Below, in pieces: positions 1-12,491 of a stretch of 64,000 nucleotides of DNA. The position numbers were made by a program, and so were the translations under genes. Source of the stretch: Polyodon spathula (Eukaryota > Chordata > Actinopteri > Acipenseriformes > Polyodontidae); assembly GCF_017654505.1 (NCBI RefSeq), contig NC_054535.1, positions 84,733,785 to 84,797,784 on the forward strand, read 5' to 3'. The notes below the pieces were generated by a model. That model saw nothing but the letters and a program-made list of their open reading frames with translations, ran no database searches and was not told the origin of the DNA. The first letter of the stretch is position 1, and each line of letters opens with the position of its first letter.

Positions 1-1322
1 ACTTCACTATTAGCTTTTGGATGTTGCAGCTATGCACCTCATTTCCACAGCAAACAATACATTTCAGCAGTTTGAGAAGTGTGCTCGCAACATGAAATTA
101 CAGTGGGAGAAATTAGATGGATTGACAACAACAGACGGAGCTCCTCCCATGTGTGGTGAAAAAAATGGGCTTGTTGCTTTGGTGTGCAACGACACTTATA
201 ACGTACCATTGTATTCTACACCAGCAAGTGCTGTGTGGAAAGGTGCTGAAAATGGATCACATAAAGGCCATGGTTGTGAAAACGGTAAATTTAATCAGGG
301 CTAAAGGTTTGAGTCACCGACAATTCCAAAAGTTACTTGACGAGCTTAATGCTCAATATGGTTATTTGCCGCATCACACCGAAGTTCGCTGGCTTAGCCG
401 CGGTGCAGTACTTACAAGGTTCTTTGAATTGCGTCAAGAAATTGAAATTTTCATACACAATAACAGGAAAGAAATTAGACAGCTTTCAGATGCAAAGTGG
501 TTGTGTGATTTCGGATTTCTCTGCGATATAACTGAACAGCTCAACAATTTAAATATGAAACTGCAAGGCTGTAAACAAGTTGTAACGGAAATGTATGACA
601 GTGTTAAGGCACTTCAGCTAAAGTTACACGTGTGGGAAAAACACATGCAGCAAGGAAACTTTTCCCATTCCCTAACGTGCCAAGCTGTATGTGATTCTAT
701 GGCGGATTTTACTTTTCCTGTAGTGCGTTTGCTGCAAAAGTGGACGTTTTGCGTGTGGAATTTGGGCACCGTTTTTCAGATTTTCGCAAGTAGCAGTTCC
801 AGTTCCAGCTTTTTTCAAACCTGTTTGGCGTAGATGTGTAAACTGAAGGCTAAGTTTGTTTTTGTCTCGGCTGAGTTCCTTCCAGCCACATTCCCACAGC
901 TCCGCATTCAGGCTGCACGCATAATGTCAGTGTTTGGCGGTACGTACTTCTGCGAACAGCTATTTCACTGATGAAGAAAAATAAATCCGTGCAAAGATCT
1001 CGCCTGAATGACAAGCATCTACACTCCGTGCTAAATATCTTTTCAGCACAAAACATGAATCCTGATATTGACAAGATTGTCTCACGAAAAAGGTGCCAGA
1101 TCTCTTCAGTAAATGAGAACACACAGGACAGCAACTAGGTAAGATAGATAACATCAGTTTTAAATTAATAAGACATATATAAAAACTGTCTATATAAACA
1201 TGTGTTTTCTACATCACCTATTAAAATGCATGTCTATATGTAAAAGGTGTGCATTTTGTGGCCTGCAAATCAAACGTTAAATTAAGATATAGCCCTTGGT
1301 AAAATTGAGTTTGACACCACTG
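1..1322 (+). pseudogene. hAT (Charlie-type) transposase remnant with 3' inverted repeat
   Basis: The window opens inside a dead hAT transposase gene. Coding similarity runs in one frame from about 17 to 304 and continues in another from about 215 to 690. It resumes around 880-1130 as the C-terminal hAT dimerisation segment, so at least two frameshifts and stops break it. Recognisable blocks are HTEVRWLSRG, LCDFGFLCDIT and, near the end, a CEQLF block. These match the Charlie8-like domain also found fused in vertebrate GTF2IRD2, so the reading as a Charlie relative is fairly secure. The element ends at 1322 with GTTTGACACCACTG, a typical hAT terminus (CAGTGGTGTCAAAC inverted). The 8 bases TTCTAAAG after it would be the target duplication, but the 5' end lies outside the window. 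The sense strand is plus. It is not a functional gene. Confidence 0.85.
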
Positions 1323-1330
1323 TTCTAAAG

Positions 1331-1660
1331 CACTCTGATACACTGATCCCTAACTTGAAGGCATCAGCTAAAGCTGAGTTAGATGCATCACTTTAAAAAG
1401 GTTTGAGAGTACCTCTAATTTTATTAAAGCCTCCTGCCATCCAGCTAAATTGACCTTCTCAGTCCTTCGTCTTTCAAGTAATTCTGCTTCAACTACTGTA
1501 TTCTATGTAGTTGATCAAATAAAGAAACCCTTTATAGAGCGTGAAAATTGTCTTTTGCAGGTTCATATGTAGTGTTCTTTTAGTATTCTGTCACTGGTTC
1601 TTGAGTACATGTGTGTCTTTATGGAAGTAGCTGGCACACACAACAGGAGATGCATTGCTA
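1331..1660. other. No feature recognised
   Basis: Mixed-composition noncoding DNA. I see no ORF with family similarity and no repeat that I can name. Confidence 0.5.
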
Positions 1661-1664
1661 AGCA

Positions 1665-2130
1665 ACTATTGAGCAAGTAGGCTTGTCCGGTGCTGAGTTG
1701 ATCGGGAGGTCCTGATTGGCTTGGGGGTATGCCTGGGGAGCCTGCCTTGTGGCTACTGCCTGGCCATAGCCATACAGACAGGCGTCGAGCGAAAGCTTGC
1801 TGTGTTGACATCGAGGAGGAAAGTCCGCTCCAAGGAGAGAACTACTACATGAAAAAATTCCACTCCAAGACTCGTGAAGGCATTGCCCAGCCAAGGCCAT
1901 TCAAAGAGGCCGGAGTCGCTGTGAGGATGCCAGGACTTTAGGTGCCCAGAAATAGGTCAGTTTAGAGGATGTTGATCCCAAACAGTATAGAGAGGGTTTG
2001 CGTAGTATAATAGGTTCCGGGAGCGGGACGTCTGTTTTAGTGGGACTAGCGCTCGCCTTTTGTGTGGCAAACTTTTATTTTTAGCTTTATTTTTATTTTT
2101 TTGTTTTCTTTATTAATTCCGGTGCTAGGA
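1665..2130 (+). repeat. Unnamed interspersed repeat, LTR-like, copy 1
   Basis: A GC-richer block followed by a T-rich tail. The part around 2005-2120 (GGAGCGGGAC, then TAGTGGGA, then a T-rich stretch) matches 5778-5880 in the same order, so the two are diverged copies of one family. A 70-codon open frame at 1729-1941 shows no similarity I recognise. The family resembles an LTR or its leader, but no ends or target duplication were found here. Confidence 0.4.
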
Positions 2131-3080
2131 TTTTTTATTCACTTTAGTTGTTATAAAGATCACATTAGATAAGAATAGAAGTCATGTGGCCTATGACTCA
2201 TATTCTCAATCCATAAACACAAGAAAAAGATTAATGAGAGAAAAAACAACTTTCTATTGAAAGAACTTCCCAAATCTGTCATCTGCATAAAGCTTCACAA
2301 TTTGATTATAGCAAGAAGATAGAGAATGATACTGAAAAACACTAAACAAAATTATGGAGCTGATGCAGAGCAATACGTTAATTATATTGCTGTGAAGCAG
2401 TTGGCTGCATTCAACATTTTTCTCAGTATAGAAATTATAGAAATAAGATCTGTTTTGCTTCTCTATTTTAATGACACTCTATTTTGTAATTGATACTATA
2501 GTAGATTTTCCAATTGCCTTGAAATCATTTTCCCCACTCACATACATCAAGTTGCTTGTAATACATATACAGTACATATTACAATGCATGCATGGCAAAT
2601 CAATAAAAAAAAACAAACAAAAAAAAACAACACCATAATTACTGTATTAGAGAAACAAGAAGTGAATTTAAGGGTTAGTAGGCACAAGAGCTATGGGATT
2701 TTAAATCGTCTTAAATTGTGCCCTTGTGATTACCACGGAACTGTAATTAACTAATCTAAATACAGTATGTGATAAACAACCAACCAAGTAACCTATTCGC
2801 AGTACATACAAATTAATTCTCTTCATTCACAATCGTGTTTTCAACATGTGATGATTGCGCCAGTAATGCCAGTATTTTTGTATTTAAGACTTACAGTATT
2901 GCTAAATACAGCAAAGGGTCAAATAATCCTATACAATTGTAACCAGGCTGTAATAGTAGCCTCAAAATTTAAGGTAGTATAAATATAAACTGACAGAATA
3001 AACAGAATAAACTGACAAAAGTCTGAGGTTTAGAAACTGCAAAAACAAATAGCCCTATTATTATTAGTACTTATTATACC
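2131..3080. other. AT-rich noncoding stretch
   Basis: Only short A and T runs and scattered AT-rich sequence. No coding or repeat signal was recognised. Confidence 0.5.
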
Positions 3081-3135
3081 TAGTGCCGCGACCCTCACCA
3101 GGAGAAGCGGAATGATAATGGATGGATGGATTATA
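3081..3135 (+). repeat. Short LINE/SINE 3' tail with GGAT repeats
   Basis: The stretch GACCCTCACCAGGAGAAGCGG followed by ATGGATGGATGGA is the usual 3' end of a common fish retroposon family (L2/RTE-like tails ending in GGAT units). Only the last ~50 bases remain, as expected after extreme 5' truncation. Confidence 0.5.
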
Positions 3136-4092
3136 CCTGCTATATCATATTGTCATAGATAAAGTACCAATACAATCTTTGAGTAATTTCTCTACATAGA
3201 AAATAAGCCCTGCAGTAAGTGGATTGATGAAACGCTGTACAAACTCCCCATGTAATTACTGCTAACAGCTGATTGATTATGTTTCCTGAAGTGTTTTAAT
3301 TAACATTTTTTATTATTGTTTGTTGTCTGAGTCAAATTCCAAATGATTAAAAACAGTTGCTGCTTGATTTGATAGATTACTCATTACATAAAACAAAGTT
3401 TATTCAGGAACATTTTTGTTTTGAAATTTCATGGAATGTGACAAAAAAAAAACAACCTATTTCAATGATGCCCTCAGTTTGAAATTTAAATATGTTAATT
3501 AAAGCAAGTATTTAGTATATTACAGTGACCACGAGAGATAGATTAAGGGCTAATATTAATATATTGGTATCAGAGGGGTTATTCATCTTAAAATCATTAA
3601 AGCAATATTAGTTTCAGTGTGGTTTTTAAAGTTCAGGGGAGCAAAATGATATGGATTAAACAGTGAGAAATTAAAAATAATTTAGCAATCATTTAGTCCT
3701 CTGAGCTAGAAGTATGTATAGTTTAGGGGCTGAATTATATCACAAAAGCAAGTAAAATAGGATCATCCTAAATGACTTCAAATAAGCTTCTATGACTATA
3801 TTAATCAGTGCCACAATTTTACATAATTACTGTATTTAGTGAACATTCCGGGAAATCTGTCTGCCTTCCTGCTGTAACACAAACTCCTAACCTAGCCTTT
3901 GGTGGAGATTAGTGCTGAATCCTTTCATGAATATCTACATAATTATCAATAGCATCTCTATTCTTAGCTACCATAAAAAGGAGAAACCATATCCTAAATA
4001 TCATAACTTTCTTTTGTGTTTCTTGTTATCTTTTAATAGCCTGTTGTATAAAGTATTTTGCCACAATAATATTAAGATCATGTTGATTTAAG
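3136..4092. other. AT-rich noncoding stretch
   Basis: No coding frame, RNA gene or nameable repeat was seen. Confidence 0.5.
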
Positions 4093-4123
<31 letters not shown>

Positions 4124-4127
4124 TATA

Positions 4128-4158
<31 letters not shown>

Positions 4159-4171
4159 GATATATATATAA
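4093..4171. repeat. (TA)n microsatellite, interrupted
   Basis: About 78 bases of TA dinucleotides with AATA and GATA interruptions, so an older array than the pure ones elsewhere in the window. Confidence 0.95.
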
Positions 4172-5400
4172 ATTGTATCCAGGAGCTATTCAACTTCATT
4201 GGTCCTGTGTACAGGACATACAGCTAAATATTCTTATTTCATTTTAAAGAGAAAATCTCTTGTAGATCATATTTAAATATGAAATGGTCCAGCTCCTAAT
4301 GAGTCTTTGCTTGCTGCCACATGTAAAAGCAGGTTTCATTTCCTCACAGAATTATATGGGAAAAAGTTACTGTAGAATGGTACCGAACACTGGCTGTTAA
4401 AAGTTTTGTTACAACAGTTGAGACGAGAAAATAGTGGCTCAACCCATAAGGTATAATGGCCAGTGGACAGCACTGAATCCCAGCAAAAAACATTTTAAAG
4501 ATCAGATACAGGGCTTGTTAGTGGTGAATTCACTTACTTAAATGAAGTACATTGGTTTTGTCACACAGCTGAAGTGTTCCAAATCTGTTTTAGGAATGAA
4601 AACTAACTTTTCTATTGAGCTTTTCGGTTTCAATCGCACCGTAATGTCATTTTGCATGCTCTGTGGGAGCTCAATGGCGTGACATGCCAAGTACCTCCAG
4701 CACAGGAGCAGGAACACGTGGATAGCTACATCGAGTAAAGGTAAGCGCTCATTTCAGATTGTTTCTTCGCGATTGCAAAGGGGTATGTTTCAGTATGGAA
4801 AATGGAGGCTTTCAAGTTAAATGCAATAAGACCAGACTTGGTGTAGGAACAAAGCTCAGGTGTTCATTGTGTTCAATTTAATTTTTAATGCATTTGGAAT
4901 CCTCGCTGTGACACGACTGCAAAGCTCAATATATCCTGCACATTTTTTTTAACAATATCTGCTGTCCTGAGACCTAGGGGACTGTACAAAATGTAATAAT
5001 AGTAATGTGGATTGTAAATGTTCTGAACATTTTATAGCCTTCTGTTTGCAAATGTAAGTAGCCCCATATCAATAGAATCACTTCTGACATTTATCCCAGG
5101 TTCATTCATATATGTATTCTTCCATCTCCAATGAAACTAGCATACACATATATAGAAAGTATACAACCTGACATTTTTTTATCACTATTTACTTTTTCAT
5201 TATTAGTTTTTTTTACAGTAGTACCCTTTGAGAATTAAAGTTCACAATGTCAGTAAATATTTTTATTAGTGAACTGCACTAACTTTAGCCATCTGTATTT
5301 TGAAATACAAAAAGGTTTTAAACAAAAATAGTATCAATAAGCATTGTATCAAAATGCATCGTTATTTTTAATTTTCAAATGAAGCGGGCATGTTGTATCA
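4172..5400. other. Noncoding stretch with one exon-like island
   Basis: Mostly AT-rich. Around 4625-4745 is a GC-richer island holding several ATGs and ending in AAAGGTAAGCG, which fits a 5' splice donor. I could not match it to any gene. It could be a noncoding exon or a conserved element, or it could be chance. Confidence 0.25.
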
Positions 5401-5405
5401 GTGGC

Positions 5406-6050
5406 TGTGGCAGGGCTCAGGCCCTGCACATGTAAACAATGTATTTTATTGTACAGTTTATTTAAAATGTCAGTTTGAGCTAGGGTTGGGAATCCCTTTA
5501 AATTAGGACAAGTGGAATGTAGCCAGATGTAATTGAGCAATTGATTATCAATTAACCCTGGCCACATGCTTTTAAAAAGGAGCTGGAAAAGGCAGTTCCT
5601 TTGTTCTTTATCTACTAATTTGAAGTAAATCCAGGGTGAGTGAACCAAATGCGCGGCCACCGTGGATCACTGTGTGTTTAAACCGGTCTGTGCTATCCAG
5701 AACAGAAACTAGTTTAGGAGGTTTTAATCCCACCCAGTTTAGTCGAATGTGAGTTTCATGGAGCGGGACCTCCTTCTAGTGGGAGTGGCACTGAGATGTT
5801 TTTTTGGAAACTTCTACTTTTAGATGTTTTTATCCCACTGTGTTTTGTTTTGTATTTTTGTAATTATTTTCATTACAGTGTGTTTGTGTATGTACCCCCG
5901 CACTATAGGGCTGTCATTGCTGGTACCCTAGTGGTGGCCCCCTACCACTGCAACTGAAACTTGTCAATAGTGTAAGTCAAACCTGCACCCCTCCGTCTCG
6001 ATCTCCTTCTGTCAGTGGATGCCCAGACCCCATATTAAACCACTGTTACA
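5406..6050 (+). repeat. LTR-like repeat, copy 2 of the 1.7-kb family
   Basis: The stretch begins TGTGGCAGGG and ends CACTGTTACA, in the TG...CA form of an LTR, with a TATA-like TTTTAAAAAGG near 5570. Its middle (GGAGCGGGAC, TAGTGGGA, then a T-rich block) matches 2005-2120. The flanks GTGGC and GAGCC agree at only 3 of 5 bases, so a target duplication is not established and the ends are provisional. Confidence 0.4.
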
Positions 6051-9000
6051 GAGCCCCGCAGCAATTCAGTTTGTGCTTTATTCACCACTTACCATGTTCA
6101 ATTTACTGTACATTTCCCAGAGTAACCTATAACTTTGTGTTCAGTTTTAAAGCAAACAACATTAAGCCTTCTGAGTATTAAATATATGTATATGAATATG
6201 TCAGTAGTGTAACTACCGATTTTTAAGAAAATCATACATTTTAAAGGTCAGCAAACACTAGCTAATAAATTGAATTATTTTGAGTATCAGTAGGAAAAAA
6301 TTCTCCTGTCTCAGTCAAAAACATACCATTTAATTACAATGAAGACAAGCAATATCATAGATTGCAAACAGACACTAGAGGAAATCTCACTGAAATTCTA
6401 CTTGTCTTACCTGAATTCTGCTCCCTTGTACTTTCTTTTTACCCTTCTCATTTTCAGATTGTAAATCAAGAGCGAGATATTAAAATAGATGAAACGAGTT
6501 GGATTTAGTTCAACGCAGCAGTTCATTTTCTACAGGATAGCGTTTTTAAGTTCTTTATATATTGTTTATGTTTTGATTTTTGTCCAAAGGTACTTTTTAT
6601 GGGATAGCAGGGCATGCAAAGATTGTGAGAACTAGTTTGACACGAGTATCACAAACTTGAATCAAACCAAAGTGTCAAAAGCAAGTGTTCAAACCAATAC
6701 AACACCTGCTTAGTAACAGCATAGATTCACAGCGTTAGTATTGTGTCACAAATGCCAATGTAATATTTAGGTAAACATCACATTTCTGCAAAGCTAATGT
6801 AGTGTGCAAGGTATTATACCCTCCCTCTGATGCTACACTGATCTGGGAGCCAGAATCCACTGTGTAGATGTTGTATTAATCTGTTGTATTATATCAACAT
6901 TGGATCATCCAGTGAAATGGAAGCTCTATTGTTGATGACTGTCATTGCTAACAGTGTAGGGCCTACATTATAGTTCTGCTGAGGATCTTTCTGCCTGCTG
7001 TATTCCATGACACATCACAGAGAAACCCAATTCATGACATCAGCTGTACCATTTTCACCTGCTTTAAAACATCCTACCAGAGGCACCTTTTAGAATCCCA
7101 TTCAGTTGCAAAGTCCATTCAAAACGGTGACCCCACAATCTGCCATGTATCTTTTTTTACCCACGCAACACACCAAGATCCAAGACACTGACTTAAAAAA
7201 TTAAGCCACCAATAAGGAAAAAAAAACAAAAACATTTATTCCTTATTCTTCAAAAAAGAAAATACATTTTTAATGCTTTCTCCTTGGTCTCTCTCAAATA
7301 TTGTGAAAACTCATAACAGTTTAAATCAACATGTATGCCTTATTGCTAAGTTTTTAAATCTGTTTTTGGCTCTACCATGTATTAGATTTCTAAATAGAAG
7401 GAGCAAGAAGTTCCCTTTAGGGAATCCCTTCATTAACTTGGCCAGACAAATGCATTGGCTGTGCCCGTATACAGATATGGCATGAATGGTGTTTACAAGC
7501 CTAGGAGGAAAAGTAATACATAATTCAAATCCTGTTATTGACAAATCTAGCCAAAAGATAGATACATACTTGTGGTAAGATATGAGATTTCTTATAAAGC
7601 ACCATGTGCCCTAGGGTAAAAGCATTGTGACCAGAGAGATGGATGTAGTCTGGAAGTCAATCCAACAAATGGCACCTATTCTTATAGGCAGATGCAAACA
7701 TTTCTATCAAGGTTAAAGAGAAGCTTACAAAATCTAAATACGATGCAGTGCTTTGTTCTAATTGAGCTACAGTATATCCAGTATATTTTAAAGCTACTTC
7801 CAGACACTTCTAATGACGTCACTCCAAAATATTATAAAATTCCATCACCTTTGATCTCGATGGCAAAAGAAAAAACTTAGATTTTTTGTTTGATTTCAAA
7901 TATATATTCTTCTGCCACCTACCAAGTTCATCATTGAAAGTGGTGCATTTAGTTCCACATATCATCTACATGTACTGTACACAGCCACTCTGAGACTAAC
8001 AGTTTGACACTGTTTTGATTTCACATGGAATGAGCTATTATTGTGTTACAGCGAGAATGAATTCTGAAATATGGAAGAATACACGTCACAGACATTTATA
8101 CCTTTTATGTATTAGTTTTATTTTCCAAAATAAAGAAAATAAAGACTGATTACAGAAAGCCAAAATATACTCAATTCTATATAAAGAATACAACTAAATA
8201 GAAAATGTACAGTTGTAAAAATGATGAGCATTATGACATGGTAATTCCATTTGAGCATCAGCTAGGCACATCCCCCTAGACTAGAGTTAAGTATGCCAAC
8301 CATATTACCTTAGCTTTTAGGTTGCCCTAAAGCTGTTCCAATTCTAGGTCTACTGCTTGTCAGAATTAAATCTCCAGGCTGAAAGAAACATGGCTTGAAT
8401 GTCAGTCTGTAACAAGATGATAACTGACTAAATGTCTCCAGAAATGTCAGTCTCGAAGCTGGGCATGTTAGTGATGTATATGCACAGACTACAAGAACAT
8501 TTGTATCTGTAGAACATAGTAAAGGTAATGGAATCTTAAGTCGGACGCTAGGAAGGGACATGTTCAGTATAATATTCCTTTTTTACCTTTGTACAAATAA
8601 CTTGCTGCCTGGCCACAACTAAAGAGCTGTTAAGACTATACAGAATGAAAATGTATAGTTTTACCTGTGTTTTTTTTGTTGTGTTTCATTATCTTGAGGT
8701 TTCAATTCATCCTTGTTATTTACTCCCAGTTGTATTTCAGAATGAGCTTTTACCCTTGGAAAACCAATCACGTTGACATAACATACATCAACAAAAATGC
8801 CACAGGCAACATATACAAATGTTGCACTCAATTAGGTATATTTAAACTCCTGGAAACTTTCAATAAAGTAGGTGTATTTAAACTGAATTAATGCCACTTT
8901 TCTAGGATAAGGCCCCATTTTAAGTTATACATTTTACATTGTATTTATAAAATATTTGCATTGGGTAAGAAATTACATGTGCTTTATTAAATGTGATAAC

Positions 9001-9140
9001 TTTATAAACATGCCATGTATTCATGCCTGCAGGAACAGTAATACATGATGATTAAGAACATGCATAATTGGATAATAAACATCAGAATGTTTAAAAAAGA
9101 GGAGTTGCATACTGTACCACTGATTGTGTTAATACACAGT
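6051..9140. other. AT-rich noncoding stretch
   Basis: About 3 kb with no recognisable gene. The open frames present are short, have no family motifs and look like chance. No named repeat was seen. Confidence 0.5.
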
Positions 9141-9360
9141 AGAAACAGTGGAAAATGGTGCTTAACAAAAAGCCAGGGTCTGGAGACAACGTGGTGAGCA
9201 TTGCTGCAGCATGTTGCAGGACGCAGTAGATGGAGGAAGATCTGTCATGGTGTGGGATGGATTCAGCATACAGGGAACCATGGACCTCCATGTCATCCAT
9301 GGCTGTTAGGTAGGATCTTCCATCCGACAGCGAGACCTTATGCTGGTGCAGTCGGGCCAA
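9141..9360 (+). pseudogene. Tc1-like transposase fragment
   Basis: A short piece of the DDE catalytic core of a Tc1/mariner transposase. Plus-strand reading shows VWRQRGEH, then GGRSVMVWDG, then a LHVIHG block. After a frameshift it shows RPYAGAVGP, a hallmark just before the second catalytic Asp of the Tc1 family. The conserved NARPH block that should follow is gone, as are both ends. Stops and frameshifts make it a pseudogene. Confidence 0.8.
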
Positions 9361-10066
9361 ACATCAAGCAAATAGGCACAATTGGAAAGGTGCTGGGGCC
9401 CAACATCACACAGTTGTTGCTTCTCACTTGGCTTCTTTTTTGATCGCTTCACATTACATTGAAATGTTCTTTGTACAACTTCAAGGGGATAGTGACCATT
9501 CCCTTATCAGCTCAAAAGTCACATCTGCAACAAAAAACATTGACAATGCACAACCAAAGGAAGAAGAAGAAGATGAAGAAGAAGAAAACAACACTTTTAA
9601 CTTAGTTTGATGACTTATATCTCTTTTTTTCACATTTGATGTAAGAAAGTTTTAGACTTTTGGTACTGGTACAGATGGTAATTCTAAGTGAAACAGTTTT
9701 GTCGGTGCAACATGGTGAAAACAGCAAAACTCTTGGAGCTGTATAGAGACTCGATAGTTTCAAACAAGTTTTTTTTTAACTTGTACGAGGAACTACCATT
9801 CCTCTCAATTCATGAAGTGGGACGTGATAAATTACCATACAGTATGCATAAGCTAGCTTTGTGAAATCGCATGTAATGTGCCAGTTTCAGACAATTTCTC
9901 TCTGTAAAACACAATTACCTGTATATAGTGTAGTGTATTGCTATAACAAAACAAAAAGTAATATGTTCTGTGCAATGACTTTAACATAAGCTTAAGTACA
10001 GTTTCCTATTGGTGTTTACAGAGCCAAACATCTGTCTGTATGCTCTGCTTGAGTAGAATGCATATA
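9361..10066. other. Noncoding stretch with an acidic-codon purine run
   Basis: Contains a GAA/GAT-rich purine run near 9560-9592 that creates a short acidic open frame. No gene was recognised. Confidence 0.45.
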
Positions 10067-10068
10067 TA

Positions 10069-11158
10069 CAGTAACTTGCAGAAGTATTCACCCCTTACCA
10101 CTAACATCACGTTTTGCTGAATTACAAATAATGTATGCACCGTTTTTTAAATGAACCTTTTTAATTCAAAGCTGTAGTGGTTAAACTGAACACTGTTATA
10201 TGAGGAGGATAAATGTCAGCAAAACTTGCAAATAAAATGTACCAAATGAAATTTACTGGTTGCATAAGTATTCAGCCCCTTAAGTTGGTACTTGGTAGAA
10301 GCACCTTTTACTGCAATTGCCTCTATGAGTCTTTTTGGATAGGTCTCTACTAGCTTTGCACAGTAGGATGGTACATTATATTTGCCCATTCTTCATGGGA
10401 AAAATGCTCCAGTTCTGATAAATTTGCTGCAGTCTATAATTCTCGCCATAAATTTTTGATTGTTTTCAAGTCAGGACTTTGACTGGGCCACTCAAGAACA
10501 TTAATTCTCTTCTTGTTCAACCACTCCAGTGTGGCTTTGGCTTTGTGCTTTGGGTCATTGTCCTGATTAAATTTGAATTTCCTCACCAGTTTCAGTCTTG
10601 GCTATCTCAAATAGGTTTTCCTCAAGGATTTGCCAGTACTTTGCATCATCCATTCTCCCATCTATTCTGACAAGCTTCCCAGTCCCTGCTGAAGAGAAAC
10701 ATCCCCATAACATGATGCTGCCATCACCATTTCTTGGACCCATCTCCTGCTCTGTGCCTCTCTACCACTTTATCCCTGACTTGTTTTGAAAGCTCCTTGG
10801 TCTTCATGGTTGCTTTGTTGGATCAATGTGTCAGTTGTAGCTTGAAAGTCTTTATATACCTGAGGGAAATTATCTACAAGTTAAACCACTAGTACACACA
10901 GGCTGAAACCATTTGACTAATTTTGTGACCTTTCAAATAGGGCTGCAGTAGCAAAGTTGTTGAATACTTATGCAACAGAGATTAATCTCTGTAAATCTTA
11001 CTTATTCATATTCTATATGTATTTTTTTTAACTTTATCATTGTGGAGTAGTTTGTGTAGATTCTACATGTAAAGTCTAATTTGAAAGTGTCATGGAGTAT
11101 GCTCAGGTGCCAGAATGTGAAACCTTTGCAGGGTGGTGAATACTTCTGCAAACCACTG
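10069..11158 (-). mobile_element. Tc1/mariner element with both ends, internally deleted
   Basis: The two ends are inverted: CAGTAACTTGCAGAAGTATTC on the left and the reverse complement CAGTGGTTTGCAGAAGTATTC on the right. TA dinucleotides lie at 10067-10068 and 11159-11160, the duplication expected for Tc1/mariner. The interior is the antisense of a Tc1-like transposase gene with many stops. Phrases such as the antisense of [12 protein letters not shown] (about 10670-10720) remain. Near 10735 the sequence jumps from the catalytic core to the N-terminal DNA-binding part, so roughly half of the coding region is deleted. It cannot make a transposase. Confidence 0.88.
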
Positions 11159-11334
11159 TACATATTCATATGTAATGTATGTGTTTGCATATCTGTCTAA
11201 CTGCCTTAGCATAGCGCATATATTTTATTATGCTTAAAAACTGTTGAATTGTATGTCCCTTTACACTGAACTGTTAAAATATTGCCATCGTAGTTGCATG
11301 GTTTATTTAAACAGCCTTTTGTTTATGCCTGTTT

Positions 11335-12140
11335 TAGAGAAGTTGAGATTCTGACTGCAAAGAGGAGCGGGGCTGTAACACAACTGAACCTGGGCATCCA
11401 GCTGCGAGGTCTGCCAGAACAACACGACTAATTAGAAGACCTCTCTGGATCCTGCATTATTGTTATTTTATTTGAAGGCCCAATTGTTGTTGTGTATTGC
11501 TTTGCTACACTAATCTGCCCCCCCCCTCCACCCCCCTTTGCTAATGTTATTGTTTGGGTCACCTCTAGGTGTTAGTGCTATACACTGAGAGTGGTGTGGT
11601 AGTGCCCTTAGTGGGAAAGTGAAGTTGGACCTTTGATTAATTAAATTGTGGGTAAGGGTAGCTGAGTTTGGCGCTATTACAATACCAGCCCTCGGTTGTG
11701 GAGAGACAGTAAGGTAAGAGGTGTTTGTTAATTTTATAAGAGAACAAATTCTGTTATATTTAGAGGAATTTAGGGAAGGAATGTTTTTTTTTTTTAACTT
11801 ATTGTTTTAAAAATAATTGTGTAGAAATAAAATATTTGTACTTTTAGCAATAGATAATCTATGGTTTTTAAAAAAAAAAATCCTTCCCACCATCAGCTGT
11901 TATTACAAAAAGGTGATCGATATGCTTGATCAATTGCATTATTGTTAGTGTATCTGTATACTTGATTGTGTCTTTTGGTTCCCTTGTGAGGGAGAATAAA
12001 TAGTAAAATTGTATCTCTGGTGAGCCTGTGTCGTGGTTGGTGTCCAAATAGCTCCCTGTCGGATATAGAAAGAAACCTGCCTAGAGGTGCTTTTCCCTCT
12101 GTTAAACCAACAGATGGCATAGGTGAAGACTGCATAAACA
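11335..12140 (+). repeat. Possible LTR-like repeat
   Basis: A moderately GC-rich region with a C-rich run near 11517-11538. Later comes GGAGAATAAATAG, a possible polyadenylation signal, followed by a GC-richer piece ending AACCAACA. The composition and the order of signals recall an LTR of this genome type. I found no clear TG/CA ends or target duplication, so this is a weak call. Confidence 0.3.
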
Positions 12141-12487
12141 AACAATTTAAAATCTTGAATTCTAGCGGAAGGGTGACTCTGTGCAGTACAGGATATAGAC
12201 CCTACGATGACACATAGTCATAAATTACAGGTTCTAGTGTGTGTCAACAACTTTGAACACTGATTATACAAAATTACATTAGTTGCAGAGTATAGATGAA
12301 TGCCCTCTCTGTAAGATATGGGTCACTGGATTAAAAATGTACTTCAGAGATATAAACTGATTACTTTTGTATTTGTCAGTGGTAAATAACACCTGAACTA
12401 TGCTTGCCGTGGCTGTCTGCAATCATATTTTACAGTCAACAGGAAGCATTAGGTGTCATTGCCACAATTTATAATTACTGATTTTAA
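12141..12487. other. No feature recognised
   Basis: Noncoding sequence between the repeat above and the solo LTR. Nothing nameable was seen. Confidence 0.45.
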
Positions 12488-12491
12488 CAAG

